A DNA stretch of 64,000 nt from Streptomyces noursei (lineage in GTDB: Bacteria; Actinomycetota; Actinomycetes; Streptomycetales; Streptomycetaceae). This document shows positions 7,789 to 16,551 of this stretch, piece by piece. Each line of letters opens with the position of its first letter. The stretch's first letter is position 1. The stretch is from assembly GCF_016917755.1 (NCBI RefSeq), contig NZ_CP070326.1:2170001-2234000 (forward strand), written 5' to 3'. The notes under the pieces are model-generated. The model was given only the letters and a program-made list of their open reading frames with translations. It did no database searches and was not told the DNA's origin. Position numbers and translations under genes: made by a program.

Positions 7789-9225
7789 CTAGGGCGTGGT
7801 GGGGGTGGTGGCGGTGGTCGGGGCGTCCAGGGTGCGGAGGGCGGCGTCGGCGCGCAGGGCGGACAGGGCCCGGCGCAGGGAGCGGTCCTGCTGTGCGGCG
7901 TAGAGCGCGAACGGGTCGAGGACCGGGCGGTCCAGGGCCGCGGAGAGGCGGTGGGCGTCGAAGGGGGTGCCGTCGCGGCGCGGGTCGCGGGTGCCGTCGC
8001 CGGTGAGGTTGGAGTGGAAGATGCCGGCGGCGGAGCGGGGCAGGAAGTCCTCGTAGACGAGGGGGTGGGCGGTCAGCCAGCCGTCGGCGAGCAGGTCGGC
8101 GAGGACGGCGGGCGGGCGGCGGCCGTCGCGGGGGCGGTCGGTCACCGGGTGGTAGGTGAAGAACGCCAGCCGCTCGGCGGCGAGTCGGGTCTCGGTGCGG
8201 GGGAAGTCGCGCTCCCACAGGGCGCGGGCGGTGGCCTGCCGGTCGGCGCCGGGCCGGTCGGCGGTCCGGCGGTCGGTCTCGGCCATAAGGGCGTCGTAGC
8301 GGGCCCGGCCGCCGGGGGTGAGGGCGATGCCGCGGGCCTCGACCTCGCCGAAGCGCACGCGCAGGGCGCCGCGGGTGAGCCGGCCGTCGGGGTCGCGGAA
8401 GGTCCGGGGTTCGGCCAGGGCCCGGAAGGAGGTCTGGCGCAGCAGCACGTCGGGGCCGGCCCAGCGCGGGGGTCCCTGGATGCGGTCGATCATGGTGATG
8501 CCGCGCTCCCCCATCCGCCGGTAGAGGGCGTCGATGTCCAGGACGCGCGGGGTGAGGTGGTTGACGTGGGTGGTGGTGACCCCGCCGATGTCGGCGGCGA
8601 CCGCGGAGATCCGTTCCAGTTCGGCGTACCAGGCGCGGTCGACGGGCTCGGTGGAGAGGGTGAACGCGCCGACGGCGAGGGCGAGGAAGCGTTCCGCCGC
8701 GGGTTCGTCCAGGCCGTGGTCGCGTTCCGCGCGCTCGGCGAGGTCCAGGAGTTCGGGCGGGAAGAGCCGGCGGCGGGCGAGGAAGGCGTCCAGGCGGGCT
8801 TCCAGGTCCGGGTCGAAGAAGCGGCGGTCGCCGGTGGTGAGGAGGGAGGTGAAGACGCGGAAGGGGTTGCGGTCGAGTTCGTCGGGGTCGATGGGGCGGA
8901 AGGCGGTGGAGACGACGGGGACCGCGCCGATGTCGCCGTCCCGGAGGTCGTAGAAACCGACCGGGCGCATGCCGAGTGCGGCGAAGACCTGGGCGGCCTG
9001 GCGGAGTTCGGCGGGGGTGCCGACGCGGATGGCGCCGTGCCGCTCGGCGGTGACCCGGTCGATGCTGCCGAGCCGGCCGGCGTCCGGGTCGCGGCCGGCG
9101 ACCTCGTCGTTGATCTGCCCGGCGACCTCCAGGAGGGTGGTGTAGGCGGGGACTTCGGTGCCGTACATGTCGGAGAGCCGGCGGGCGAACGCGGCGCGCA
9201 GCCGCCAGGTGGGGATCAGGGCCAT
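7789..9225 (-). CDS. hglS: 2-oxoadipate dioxygenase/decarboxylase (HglS, DUF1338/YdcJ family)
   Basis: 478 aa. The product resembles the family once called DUF1338, established in Pseudomonas putida as an iron enzyme turning 2-oxoadipate into 2-hydroxyglutarate. The sequence has the N-terminal YTTLLEVAGQIN, then ERHGAIRVG with the first metal histidine, THVNHLTPRVLDID, and a C-terminal LVYEDFLPRSAAGIF carrying the metal glutamate, with substrate-contacting arginines along its length. AAAGGAG precedes the start. It lies between the FAD oxidase and aldehyde dehydrogenase genes, giving consecutive steps of lysine degradation. The last 10 residues are a low-complexity Thr/Pro tail. Confidence 0.88.
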   Translation of the reverse strand: MALIPTWRLRAAFARRLSDMYGTEVPAYTTLLEVAGQINDEVAGRDPDAGRLGSIDRVTAERHGAIRVGTPAELRQAAQVFAALGMRPVGFYDLRDGDIGAVPVVSTAFRPIDPDELDRNPFRVFTSLLTTGDRRFFDPDLEARLDAFLARRRLFPPELLDLAERAERDHGLDEPAAERFLALAVGAFTLSTEPVDRAWYAELERISAVAADIGGVTTTHVNHLTPRVLDIDALYRRMGERGITMIDRIQGPPRWAGPDVLLRQTSFRALAEPRTFRDPDGRLTRGALRVRFGEVEARGIALTPGGRARYDALMAETDRRTADRPGADRQATARALWERDFPRTETRLAAERLAFFTYHPVTDRPRDGRRPPAVLADLLADGWLTAHPLVYEDFLPRSAAGIFHSNLTGDGTRDPRRDGTPFDAHRLSAALDRPVLDPFALYAAQQDRSLRRALSALRADAALRTLDAPTTATTPTTP

Positions 9226-9288
9226 GGGGTCTCCTTTCCCGGGTCCGGCGGGGTGCGGGCCTGCCCGGTGGTTCGTGGTCGGACCGAC

Positions 9289-10494
9289 CTAGATGACGTG
9301 GGCTTCGGGGCGGGTGGCGGGCCGGCCGTCGAAGCGGGTGGCGGCGAGCGGTCCGACGTCGAGGAAGGGTTCGCGGCGCAGGTAGAGGTCACGGACGATC
9401 TCGCCGACGGCGGGGGCCTGGAGGAAGCCGTGGCCGGAGAAGCCGGTGGCGTAGAGGAAGCGGCCGGGGCGCGGGGCCTCGCCGATGAGGGCGTTGCGGT
9501 CGGGGGTCATCTCGTAGAGGCCGGCCCAGCCGCCGGTGACCGGCAGGTCGGCCAGTGCCGGGGCCCGGCGGGCCGCGGCGGCACGGAACGGGGTGAGCCA
9601 TTCGCGGCTGAACTCCCGTGCGTATCCCGGCTGTTGGGCGGGGTCGGAGAGGCCGACCAGCAGTCCGTCGGCGCCGTCGTTGTGGAAGTAGAGGGTGGAG
9701 GCGTAGTCGAGGGTGAAGGGGATGCGGGGCGGGCGGGGGCTCAGCGGCCCGGTGAAGGCGATCTGGCGGCGCAGCGGGGTGACCGGCAGGGTGACCCCGG
9801 CCAGGGCGCCGACCTCGGCGGACCAGGCGCCGGCGCAGCAGATCACGGTGGGGGTGCGGACGGTGCCGTGCGGGGTGCGGACGGCCGTCAGGTGACCGTC
9901 GGCGGTGTCGATGGCGGTGACCGGGCAGCGGGTGCGGACGGTGGCGCCGAGCCGGCGGGCCGCGCGGAGGTAGCCGGCGACGGCGGCCTTGGGGGTGGCG
10001 TAGCCGTCGGTGGGCGAGTAGGCGGCGGCGACCAGGGTGCCGGGGTCGACGTAGGGGCAGAGGTCGTGGGCGGCGCGGGGGGTGAGGAGGCGGCTGGGCA
10101 CGCCGTGGGAGTTCTGGATCTCGACGCCCCGGGCGAAGGTGTCCCGTTCGGCCTCGTCGCCGAGGAGGAAGAGATAGCCGACGGAGTCCAGGCCGATGTC
10201 GGTGCCGGGGCGGCGGGCGAAGTCCCGCCAGGCGGCCAGGCTGCGCACGCCGAGCCGGATGTTGAGCGGGTCGGAGAACTGCGCGCGGACCCCGCCGAGG
10301 GGTTTGCCGGACGAGCCGGAGGCGGGCAGGTCGCGCTCCAGCAGCAGCACCCGGCCGGCGCCGGCCTCGGCCAGGTGGAAGGCGATGCTCGCGCCGATCA
10401 CCCCACCGCCGATGATCACGACGTCGGCGGAGGCGGGGAGCGGGGCGGAGTGCGGGTCGGGGTCCGAGGGAGTCGAAGCCGTGGGGTGGGCCAT
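9289..10494 (-). CDS. FAD-dependent amine oxidoreductase (DAO family), candidate pipecolate oxidase
   Basis: 401 aa. A short variable N terminus is followed by the Rossmann motif VVIIGGGVIGASIAFHLAE near residue 25, then DAO-family landmarks: SGSSGKPLGGVR near the flavin, CCAGAWSAEVGAL, and the C-terminal YATGFSGHGFLQAPAVGE. The family oxidises amino acids and secondary amines. Its substrate is not readable, but as first gene of an operon with HglS and an AmaB-type dehydrogenase it would fit an AmaA-like L-pipecolate oxidase; sarcosine or another amine are alternatives. It diverges from the LysR gene. Confidence 0.85.
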   Translation of the reverse strand: MAHPTASTPSDPDPHSAPLPASADVVIIGGGVIGASIAFHLAEAGAGRVLLLERDLPASGSSGKPLGGVRAQFSDPLNIRLGVRSLAAWRDFARRPGTDIGLDSVGYLFLLGDEAERDTFARGVEIQNSHGVPSRLLTPRAAHDLCPYVDPGTLVAAAYSPTDGYATPKAAVAGYLRAARRLGATVRTRCPVTAIDTADGHLTAVRTPHGTVRTPTVICCAGAWSAEVGALAGVTLPVTPLRRQIAFTGPLSPRPPRIPFTLDYASTLYFHNDGADGLLVGLSDPAQQPGYAREFSREWLTPFRAAAARRAPALADLPVTGGWAGLYEMTPDRNALIGEAPRPGRFLYATGFSGHGFLQAPAVGEIVRDLYLRREPFLDVGPLAATRFDGRPATRPEAHVI

Positions 10495-10730
10495 CCGGGC
10501 CGCCTTCCCGTCGTCGCGCGGTCGCGCGGTCGCGTGGGTGCTCCGGTCGCCGGCACAGCAGCGGGGCCGGTGCCCTTCGATGGTGACCGGCCGGTGGTCG
10601 GCCGTCCATGCAGAGTCGTTGGAAGTGATCTATGAGGAGGTGTGGGGCCCCGGGGGTTTGGGGCCCGTCCGGTGGATCAGGGCCCGGCGGGGCGCGGGTG
10701 GCGCCGGTGGCCGCTGGGTAGGGTCCCGCC
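10495..10730. promoter_or_regulatory. divergent promoter region for catabolic operon and LysR gene
   Basis: The 236-bp gap separates the divergent oxidoreductase and LysR genes, the classic place for a LysR operator. The stretch around 10610-10640 is relatively AT-rich. I cannot identify one certain T-N11-A site among several possibilities. Confidence 0.4.
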
Positions 10731-11753
10731 GTGGAATTGCCGGGGGTGCAGCTGCGGACGCTGCTGGAGCTGACCCGGAGCCGCACGATGACCGCGGCGG
10801 CCGCGGCGCTGGGGTACACGCCGGGCGCGGTCTCCCAGCACATCGCCGCGCTGGAGCGGAGCACCGGCAGCGAGCTGGTCCGGCGGGTCGGGCGCCGGGT
10901 GGAGCTGACGGACGCCGGGCGGACGCTGGCCGAGCACGCCGAGCGGATCCTGGGCGCGCAGGCGGAGGCGGTGGCGGCCCTGGAGCGGGCCCGCGGGGAG
11001 GTGGGCGGGCACCTGCGGCTGGGGGTCTTCGGGACCGCGGCCGCGGTACTGCTGCCGCCGGCCCTGCGCCGGCTGGCGGCCCGGCATCCCGCGGTGCGGG
11101 TGGCCAGCCGCGAGGTGGACGTGGACCAGGCGTACGTGGAGGTGCTGGCCGGGCGGGTGGATCTGGCGCTCGGCCTGGACTATCCGGACGCGCCGCTGGC
11201 CCGGGACGGCGCGGTGGAGCTGGTGCGGCTGCGGACGGAGCGGTTCTCGTTGGCGGTGCCGGCCGGGACGGCGGGGGCGGGCCGGGCGCCGCTGGCGCTG
11301 GCGGAGGCCGGGGCATACGACTGGATCCTGCCGGCGGCCGGCTCGTACTACGGGCGGGCGATCCGGACGGCCTGCCGCCGGGCCGGCTGCGAGCCGCGGG
11401 TGGTCCACGAGGTGACGGACACCGCGACGTCGCTGGCGATGGTCGGGGCGGGGCTGGGGGTGGCGCCGCTGACCGGGCTGATGCTGCGGCTGCGGTCGGA
11501 GGGGATCGCGGTGGTGCCGCTGCGGGAGACCGTCGAGCGGCACGTCGTGGTGGCGGTGGGGACGGCGGCCTGGGACCGGCCCTCGGTCGCGGCGCTGATC
11601 GCGGCGCTGCGGGCGGGCGCGGAGTCAGAGACGGAACGGGCGGCGGGCACGGCCCCGCGGACGGTGCCGGGCGGCGGTCCGGTGCCGGGGGGCGGGAACG
11701 TCACACGCAGGGGTCAGCACGGCCCGGCGGCGGCGCTTCGCTCGCAGGCGTGA
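10731..11753 (+). CDS. LysR-family transcriptional regulator
   Basis: 340 aa. The N-terminal winged helix reads MTAAAAALGYTPGAVSQHIA and GSELVRRVGRRVELTDAG, standard for LysR proteins. Residues 90-300 form the effector domain, with EVTDTATSLAMVGAGLGVAPL near its end. The final 40 residues are low complexity. It is divergent from the probable lysine/pipecolate operon and is likely its regulator; Pseudomonas has an equivalent arrangement. Inducer unknown. Confidence 0.88.
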   Translation: MELPGVQLRTLLELTRSRTMTAAAAALGYTPGAVSQHIAALERSTGSELVRRVGRRVELTDAGRTLAEHAERILGAQAEAVAALERARGEVGGHLRLGVFGTAAAVLLPPALRRLAARHPAVRVASREVDVDQAYVEVLAGRVDLALGLDYPDAPLARDGAVELVRLRTERFSLAVPAGTAGAGRAPLALAEAGAYDWILPAAGSYYGRAIRTACRRAGCEPRVVHEVTDTATSLAMVGAGLGVAPLTGLMLRLRSEGIAVVPLRETVERHVVVAVGTAAWDRPSVAALIAALRAGAESETERAAGTAPRTVPGGGPVPGGGNVTRRGQHGPAAALRSQA

Positions 11754-11791
11754 GTGCTCCCCCCACATGGCGCAGTGGCTCCGGGTCGCGG

Positions 11792-12190
11792 TCAGTCCGC
11801 CGCGGGCGGCGGCCAGGTCGGGCGGCTGCTGTCGGGGACCGCGGCCAGGGCGTGGCCGACCGTCGGGTAGCAGGAGAAGACCCCGAGGGACTGCGTGCCC
11901 ACCAGCAGCTTGAGCATCCGCACGCCCAGGGACGCCAGCAGCAGCCGGCCCTCCAGGCGGCGGCAGAGCCATTCCAGGGCGAGCAGGCAGCTCAGGCCCC
12001 GGGAGTCGCAGAACCGCAGGGCGGTCAGATCGAGCACGAGGAAGCGGTGGCCGGCCGAGACGATGGACCGGGCCTCGGCGAGGAACGCCTGCTCGGTGCG
12101 GAGGTCCAGCTCCCCGCTGACCCGCAGCACCGCGCACTCGTCCTCCTGGACGAGTGCGGTGACCGCCAACGACCGCATCTCCGAGCTCAT
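11792..12190 (-). CDS. STAS-domain anti-sigma factor antagonist
   Basis: 132 aa. A single STAS domain with LRVSGELDLRTEQAF near residue 22 and the phosphorylation motif LRFCDSRGLSCLL, serine at residue 63, as in SpoIIAA/RsbV proteins. Such proteins bind and sequester a kinase-type anti-sigma factor until phosphorylated. No anti-sigma gene is adjacent, so its partner is elsewhere (two HATPase proteins lie at 32.6 and 50.5 kb). ATG 12190 is chosen because it begins shortly before the domain; longer starts add arginine/proline-rich sequence. Confidence 0.87.
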   Translation of the reverse strand: MSSEMRSLAVTALVQEDECAVLRVSGELDLRTEQAFLAEARSIVSAGHRFLVLDLTALRFCDSRGLSCLLALEWLCRRLEGRLLLASLGVRMLKLLVGTQSLGVFSCYPTVGHALAAVPDSSRPTWPPPAAD

Positions 12191-12528
12191 GGCGTCCAGC
12201 CTAAGCGCCCCTGTGCACCGCACCACCGGCGTCCCACCGGCGTGCGCGGGCGGGCCGGGGCAGCGCCCGCGGGCACGCAGACGGGGCGAAACGGGCCGTT
12301 TCACGGGGCACGGGCCCGAAGAATGGCGCTTGGAGGCGGTCAGAAACGGGCGGGTTTGGTTCCGTTGCGGACCTCAGCGGGCAGTCCAACTGTTGCTATA
12401 AACCTGGCTGCGGGCAGAAGCGGGCACCGCCGTGACCGAACGGAAAGCGATCCACACGGAACGTGGCCGAACGGAAGACGGCGGTCGGAAGCGGGCGGGC
12501 ACATCCCGCCCGGAGTGGGGAGAGAGCC
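12191..12528. promoter_or_regulatory. regulatory region with direct repeats before the DeoR gene
   Basis: The gap contains TATAAA at 12397-12402 and two near-identical 16-mers starting CGTG(A/G)CCGAACGGAA at 12431 and 12462. Fourteen of 16 positions match and the copies are 31 bp apart, about three helical turns. Direct repeats of this kind suit a DeoR-type repressor, so this may be the operator for the regulator and the transporter behind it. That role is inferred. Confidence 0.5.
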
Positions 12529-13290
12529 ATGAGGGCCGAGGAACGCCAGAGCCGCCTCCTCGTGCTCGCCCGCCAGTCCGGACGCATCGAGGTCGCCGAG
12601 GCGGCCGCGGAGTTCGGGGTGGCCCGCGAGACCGTGCGGCGCGATCTGCGGGACCTGGAGCGCCGGGGGCTGGTGCGGCGGACGCACGGCGCGGCGTACC
12701 CGGTCGAGAGCGCCGGGTACGAGACCACCTTGGCGCGGCGGGAGACCCAGCAGGTGCCCGAGAAGCGGCGGATCGCGGCGGCCGCGGTGCAGTTGGTCGG
12801 CGAGGCGGAGACGGTCTTCGTCGACGAGGGGTACACGCCCGAGCTGGTCGCGATGCTGCTGCCGACGGACCGGCCGCTGACCGTGCTGACCGCGTCGCTG
12901 CGCACCGCGTCGCTGGTCTCGGCGTCCGACTCGACGACCGTCCTGCTGGCCGGCGGGCGGGTGCGGGCCGGGACCCAGGCGACGGTCGGACCGTGGTGCC
13001 GGGACATGCTCGCCGGCTTCGTGGTCGACCTGGCGTTCCTGGGGGCCAACGGGATCTCCCGGGAGTACGGGTTGACCACCCCCGATCCCGCGGTCGCCGA
13101 CGTGAAGGCGCAGGCGGTGCGCTCCTCGCGGCGGCGGGTGCTGGTCGGGGTGCACAGCAAGTTCGGGGCCAGCAGCTTCTGCCGGTTCGCCGGCATCGAC
13201 GAGGTGGACGTGATCGTCACCGACACGGGGCTCTCCGCGCCGGAAGCACACCGGTACTCGCTCCTGGGGCCGCAGGTGCTCCGGGTCTGA
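12529..13290 (+). CDS. DeoR-family transcriptional repressor
   Basis: 253 aa. The N-terminal DeoR helix-turn-helix reads RIEVAEAAAEFGVARETVRR and LERRGLVRRTHGAAY. The C-terminal sugar-phosphate-binding domain contains VFVDEGYT, LAGGRVR, DLAFLGANGIS and the final IDEVDVIVTDTGLS. ATG 12529 has GGGGAGAG upstream. The ABC transporter genes start 100 bp further on the same strand, so it probably controls uptake of a sugar or polyol. Confidence 0.9.
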   Translation: MRAEERQSRLLVLARQSGRIEVAEAAAEFGVARETVRRDLRDLERRGLVRRTHGAAYPVESAGYETTLARRETQQVPEKRRIAAAAVQLVGEAETVFVDEGYTPELVAMLLPTDRPLTVLTASLRTASLVSASDSTTVLLAGGRVRAGTQATVGPWCRDMLAGFVVDLAFLGANGISREYGLTTPDPAVADVKAQAVRSSRRRVLVGVHSKFGASSFCRFAGIDEVDVIVTDTGLSAPEAHRYSLLGPQVLRV

Positions 13291-13389
13291 CCTCCCCCTC
13301 ACCCTCACCGCCGTCGGCCGGGCCGGCGGCCCGTCCGGCATGCCCATGCCCGTCCCCCTCGGGCCGAATCACCTGGAAAGGCAGGAGCC

Positions 13390-14775
13390 GTGCGCGCACG
13401 ATCCCCCGGAGCTGTCGGCGGCGCGGGCCGCCGGGCGAGCCGGCTGGCCGCCCTCGCGGCCGCCCTCTCCCTGGCGGTCACCGGCTGCTACCGCGGCGCC
13501 GGTGACACCGGCCACGACGGGCTGCACACCCTCAACGTGCTGATGGTGAACAACCCGCAGATGGTGGACCTCCAACGGCTCACCGCCGAGCACTTCACCA
13601 AGGAGACCGGCATCCGGGTCCACTTCACCGTGCTGCCGGAGGACGACCTCCGCGACAAGATGAGCCAGGACTTCTCCAGCCAGGCCGGCCAGTACGACGT
13701 GGCCAGCCTCAGCAACTACGAGACGCCCATCTACGCCCGCAACGGCTGGCTCACCCCGCTGGGGCAACTGGCCGACAAGGACCGCGAGTTCGACCAGAAG
13801 GACATTCTCGCGCCGGTGCGGTCCTCGCTCACCGCGGCCGACGGCGAGGTCTACGCGGAACCGTTCTACGGCGAGTCGTCGTTCCTGATGTACCGCAAGG
13901 ACCTGCTCAAGGCGGCCGGGCTGACCATGCCCGCCCGGCCGACCTGGACCCAGGTGGCCGCCATGGCCGCCACGTTGGACGGCTTCCGCAAGGGCCAGAA
14001 GGGCATCTGCCTGCGCGGCCAGCCCGGCTGGGGCCAGCTGACGGCGCCGCTGACGACCGTGGTCAACACCTTCGGCGGGACCTGGTTCGACAAGGACTGG
14101 CGGGCGCGGCTGGACGCCCCGGAGTTCGCCCGGGCGACCCGGTTCTACGTCGGGCTGGTCCGCGCGCACGGCGAGCCCGGCGCGCCGCAGGCCGGGTACA
14201 CCGAGTGCCTCAACGACATGCAGCAGGGCAAGGTCGCGATGTGGTACGACGCGACCGCCGGCGCCGGGTCGCTGGAGAGCGCCGACTCCCCGGTCGCCGG
14301 CCGGATCGGGTACGCCCCGGCACCGGTCGAGCGGACCGCCGGCGCGGGCTGGCTCTACACCTGGGCCTGGGGCATCCAGAAGGCCAGCACGCACCAGAAG
14401 GCCGCCTGGGAGTTCGTCCGCTGGGCGTCCGGGAAGTCCTACGAGCGGCTGGCGGGCCGGGAACTGGGCTGGTCCCGGGCGCCGGCCGGGAAGCGGGCCT
14501 CTACCTACCGCGACCCCGACTACCTCAAGGAGGCCGGGGCGTTCGCGGGGGCGACCGAGCGGGCGATCACCTCGGCGCGGCCGGACGACCCGGGGGTGCA
14601 GCCGCGGCCGGCGCCCGGGATCCAGTTCGTGGGCATACCGGAGTTCTCGGACCTGGGGACCAAGGTGTCGCAGGAGATCAGCTCGGCGATCGCCGGCAAG
14701 CAGAGCGTGGACGACGCGCTGCGGGCGGGCCAGCGACTGGCGCGGGAGGTGTCCGATGCGTACACCCGTCGCTGA
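13390..14775 (+). CDS. ABC transporter sugar/polyol-binding lipoprotein
   Basis: 461 aa. It has a positively charged start, a hydrophobic segment ending in the lipobox LAVTGC around residue 33, and a type-1 solute-binding fold with LMVNNPQMVDLQRLT, YDVASLSNYETP and GEVYAEPFYGESSFLMYRKD. The resemblance is to mannitol/sorbitol binding proteins of the SmoE type, but the ligand cannot be read. It lies outside the membrane, lipid-anchored, and overlaps the first permease gene by 20 nt. Confidence 0.9.
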   Translation: MRARSPGAVGGAGRRASRLAALAAALSLAVTGCYRGAGDTGHDGLHTLNVLMVNNPQMVDLQRLTAEHFTKETGIRVHFTVLPEDDLRDKMSQDFSSQAGQYDVASLSNYETPIYARNGWLTPLGQLADKDREFDQKDILAPVRSSLTAADGEVYAEPFYGESSFLMYRKDLLKAAGLTMPARPTWTQVAAMAATLDGFRKGQKGICLRGQPGWGQLTAPLTTVVNTFGGTWFDKDWRARLDAPEFARATRFYVGLVRAHGEPGAPQAGYTECLNDMQQGKVAMWYDATAGAGSLESADSPVAGRIGYAPAPVERTAGAGWLYTWAWGIQKASTHQKAAWEFVRWASGKSYERLAGRELGWSRAPAGKRASTYRDPDYLKEAGAFAGATERAITSARPDDPGVQPRPAPGIQFVGIPEFSDLGTKVSQEISSAIAGKQSVDDALRAGQRLAREVSDAYTRR

Positions 14776-15667
14776 GCGGGCCAAGGGCTGGGCCCGGCGC
14801 GCCCCGCTGCTGCCCGCCCTGGTCTTCCTGATCGTGGTCACCCAACTCCCGTTCGTGGCAACGGTGGTGATCTCGTTCATGCGCTGGAACGCACTGGCCC
14901 CCGACCACCGCGGGTTCGCCGCCCTCGACAACTACCGGGCGGTGGTCACCGATCCGGCGCTGCGGTCGTCGGTGGGCACGACGGTGCTGCTGACGGCGTC
15001 GGTGGTGCTGGTCAGCCTGGGGCTGGGGCTGGGGCTGGCACTGCTGCTGGACCGGAGCTTCCGCGGCCGGGGCATCGTCCGCACCCTGCTGATCACCCCG
15101 TTCCTCGTGGTGCCGGTGGCCGCCGCGCTGCTGTGGAAGCACGCGCTCTACAACGCCTCGTACGGGCTGTTCAACGGGGCGCTGACGTGGCTGTGGCAGC
15201 TGTTCGGCGCCGGCGACCCGCCGCAGCCGGACTGGATGACCGACTCCCCGCTGCTGTCCGTGGAGCTGTCGCTGATCTGGCAGTGGACGCCGTTCATGAT
15301 GCTGATCCTGCTGGCGGGGTTGCAGAGCCGGCCGGCGGACGCGGTGGAGGCGGCCCGGATGGACGGGGCCACCGCCTTCGACATCTTCCGCCACCTGACC
15401 CTGCCGCACCTGCGGCGCTACCTCGAACTGGCGGCGCTGCTGGGGACGGTGTACATCGTGCAGAACTTCGACGCGGTGTTCACCCTCACCTCCGGCGGGT
15501 TGGGCACCGCCAACCTGCCGTACACCATCTACCAGACCTTCTACCAGGCCCACGACTACGGCCGGGCGTCCGCGCAGGGCGTCGTGGTGGTGCTCTGCTC
15601 CCTGCTGGTGGCGAACTTCGCCCTGCGCACCGTGTCGTCCCTGCTGCGCGAGGAGATCACCCGATGA
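14756..15667 (+). CDS. ABC transporter permease (MalF/SmoF type)
   Basis: 303 aa with six predicted membrane segments. The EAA loop that touches the ATPase reads DAVEAARMDGATAFDIFRHL near residue 200. It starts inside the end of the binding-protein gene and its stop overlaps the next permease start (ATGA), so the three genes form one tightly coupled operon. Confidence 0.92.
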   Translation: MRTPVAERAKGWARRAPLLPALVFLIVVTQLPFVATVVISFMRWNALAPDHRGFAALDNYRAVVTDPALRSSVGTTVLLTASVVLVSLGLGLGLALLLDRSFRGRGIVRTLLITPFLVVPVAAALLWKHALYNASYGLFNGALTWLWQLFGAGDPPQPDWMTDSPLLSVELSLIWQWTPFMMLILLAGLQSRPADAVEAARMDGATAFDIFRHLTLPHLRRYLELAALLGTVYIVQNFDAVFTLTSGGLGTANLPYTIYQTFYQAHDYGRASAQGVVVVLCSLLVANFALRTVSSLLREEITR

Positions 15668-16515
15668 CGCGAGGAGACCGCAGGGGCGGACGGCGGGTGC
15701 GCGGGGCGGCGCTGGGTCTGACGGCCTGGCTGTGCGGGATCGCCTTCTTCCTGCCGGTGGCATGGATGGTGCTCACCTCCTTCCACCGCGAGACGGACGC
15801 CGCGACCAATCCGCCGAGCCTGGCCGCGCCGCTCACCCTGCACGGCTACCGGGAGTTCTTCGGCGTCGGCGGCGCCGGCGTGAGCCCCTGGCCGCCGCTG
15901 CTCAACTCCCTGACCGCGTCGGTGGCCTCGACGCTGCTGGTGCTGGTGCTGGCGGTGCCGGCAGCGTACGCGCTGTCCCTCCGGCCGGTGCGCACGTGGC
16001 GCGATGTGCTGTTCTTCTTCCTCTCCACGAAGATGCTGCCGCTGGTGGCGGGACTGCTGCCGATCTACCTGGTCGCCCAGAACACCCGGATGCTGGACGA
16101 CATCTGGCTGCTGGTCATCCTCTACACCTCGATGAACCTGCCGATCGCGGTGTGGATGATGCGGTCCTTCCTGGCCGAGGTGCCGGTGGAGATCCTGGAG
16201 GCCGCCTCGATCGACGGGGCGGGGCTGCCCACCACGCTGGTGCGGATCGTGGCGCCGGTCGCCCTGCCGGGCATCGCCGCGACCGCGCTGATCTCCTTCA
16301 TCTTCAGCTGGAACGAGCTGCTGTTCGCGCGGGTGCTGACCGGCATCGTGGCCGGCACCTCCCCGGTGTTCCTGACCGGGCTGGTGACCAGCCAGGGGCT
16401 GTTCCTGGCAAAGGTGTGCGCGGCGGCCACCGTGGTGTCGCTGCCGGTGCTGGTCGCCGGTTTCGCCGCCCAGGACAAGCTGGTGCAGGGCCTGTCGCTG
16501 GGCGCGGTGAAGTGA
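15664..16515 (+). CDS. ABC transporter permease (MalG/SmoG type)
   Basis: 283 aa with six membrane segments. FLPVAWMVLTSFHRETDA is typical of the second carbohydrate permease, and the EAA loop is EILEAASIDGAGLPTTLVRI near residue 180. No ATPase gene follows; in Streptomyces carbohydrate importers commonly share the ATPase MsiK, which probably applies here. No polyol dehydrogenase is adjacent. Confidence 0.92.
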   Translation: MTRGDRRGGRRVRGAALGLTAWLCGIAFFLPVAWMVLTSFHRETDAATNPPSLAAPLTLHGYREFFGVGGAGVSPWPPLLNSLTASVASTLLVLVLAVPAAYALSLRPVRTWRDVLFFFLSTKMLPLVAGLLPIYLVAQNTRMLDDIWLLVILYTSMNLPIAVWMMRSFLAEVPVEILEAASIDGAGLPTTLVRIVAPVALPGIAATALISFIFSWNELLFARVLTGIVAGTSPVFLTGLVTSQGLFLAKVCAAATVVSLPVLVAGFAAQDKLVQGLSLGAVK

Positions 16516-16526
16516 CCGGGACCGGG

Positions 16527-16551
16527 CCGCCCGCCCGGGTGGTGCGGGCGG
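16527..16551. terminator. hairpin between convergent genes
   Basis: CCGCCCGC at 16527-16534 pairs with GCGGGCGG at 16544-16551 around a 9-nt loop, just after the permease stop and touching the end of the NUDIX gene. It has no T-run but could end transcription from both sides. Confidence 0.5.

Noticed and set aside
7951..10635. Plus-strand frame of almost 900 codons over the lysine operon
   Set aside because: Antisense shadow; the minus strand carries three clear enzymes with ribosome sites.
13390..16515. ATPase gene expected with the ABC importer
   Set aside because: No Walker A/B protein is encoded nearby; a shared MsiK-type ATPase elsewhere is more likely.
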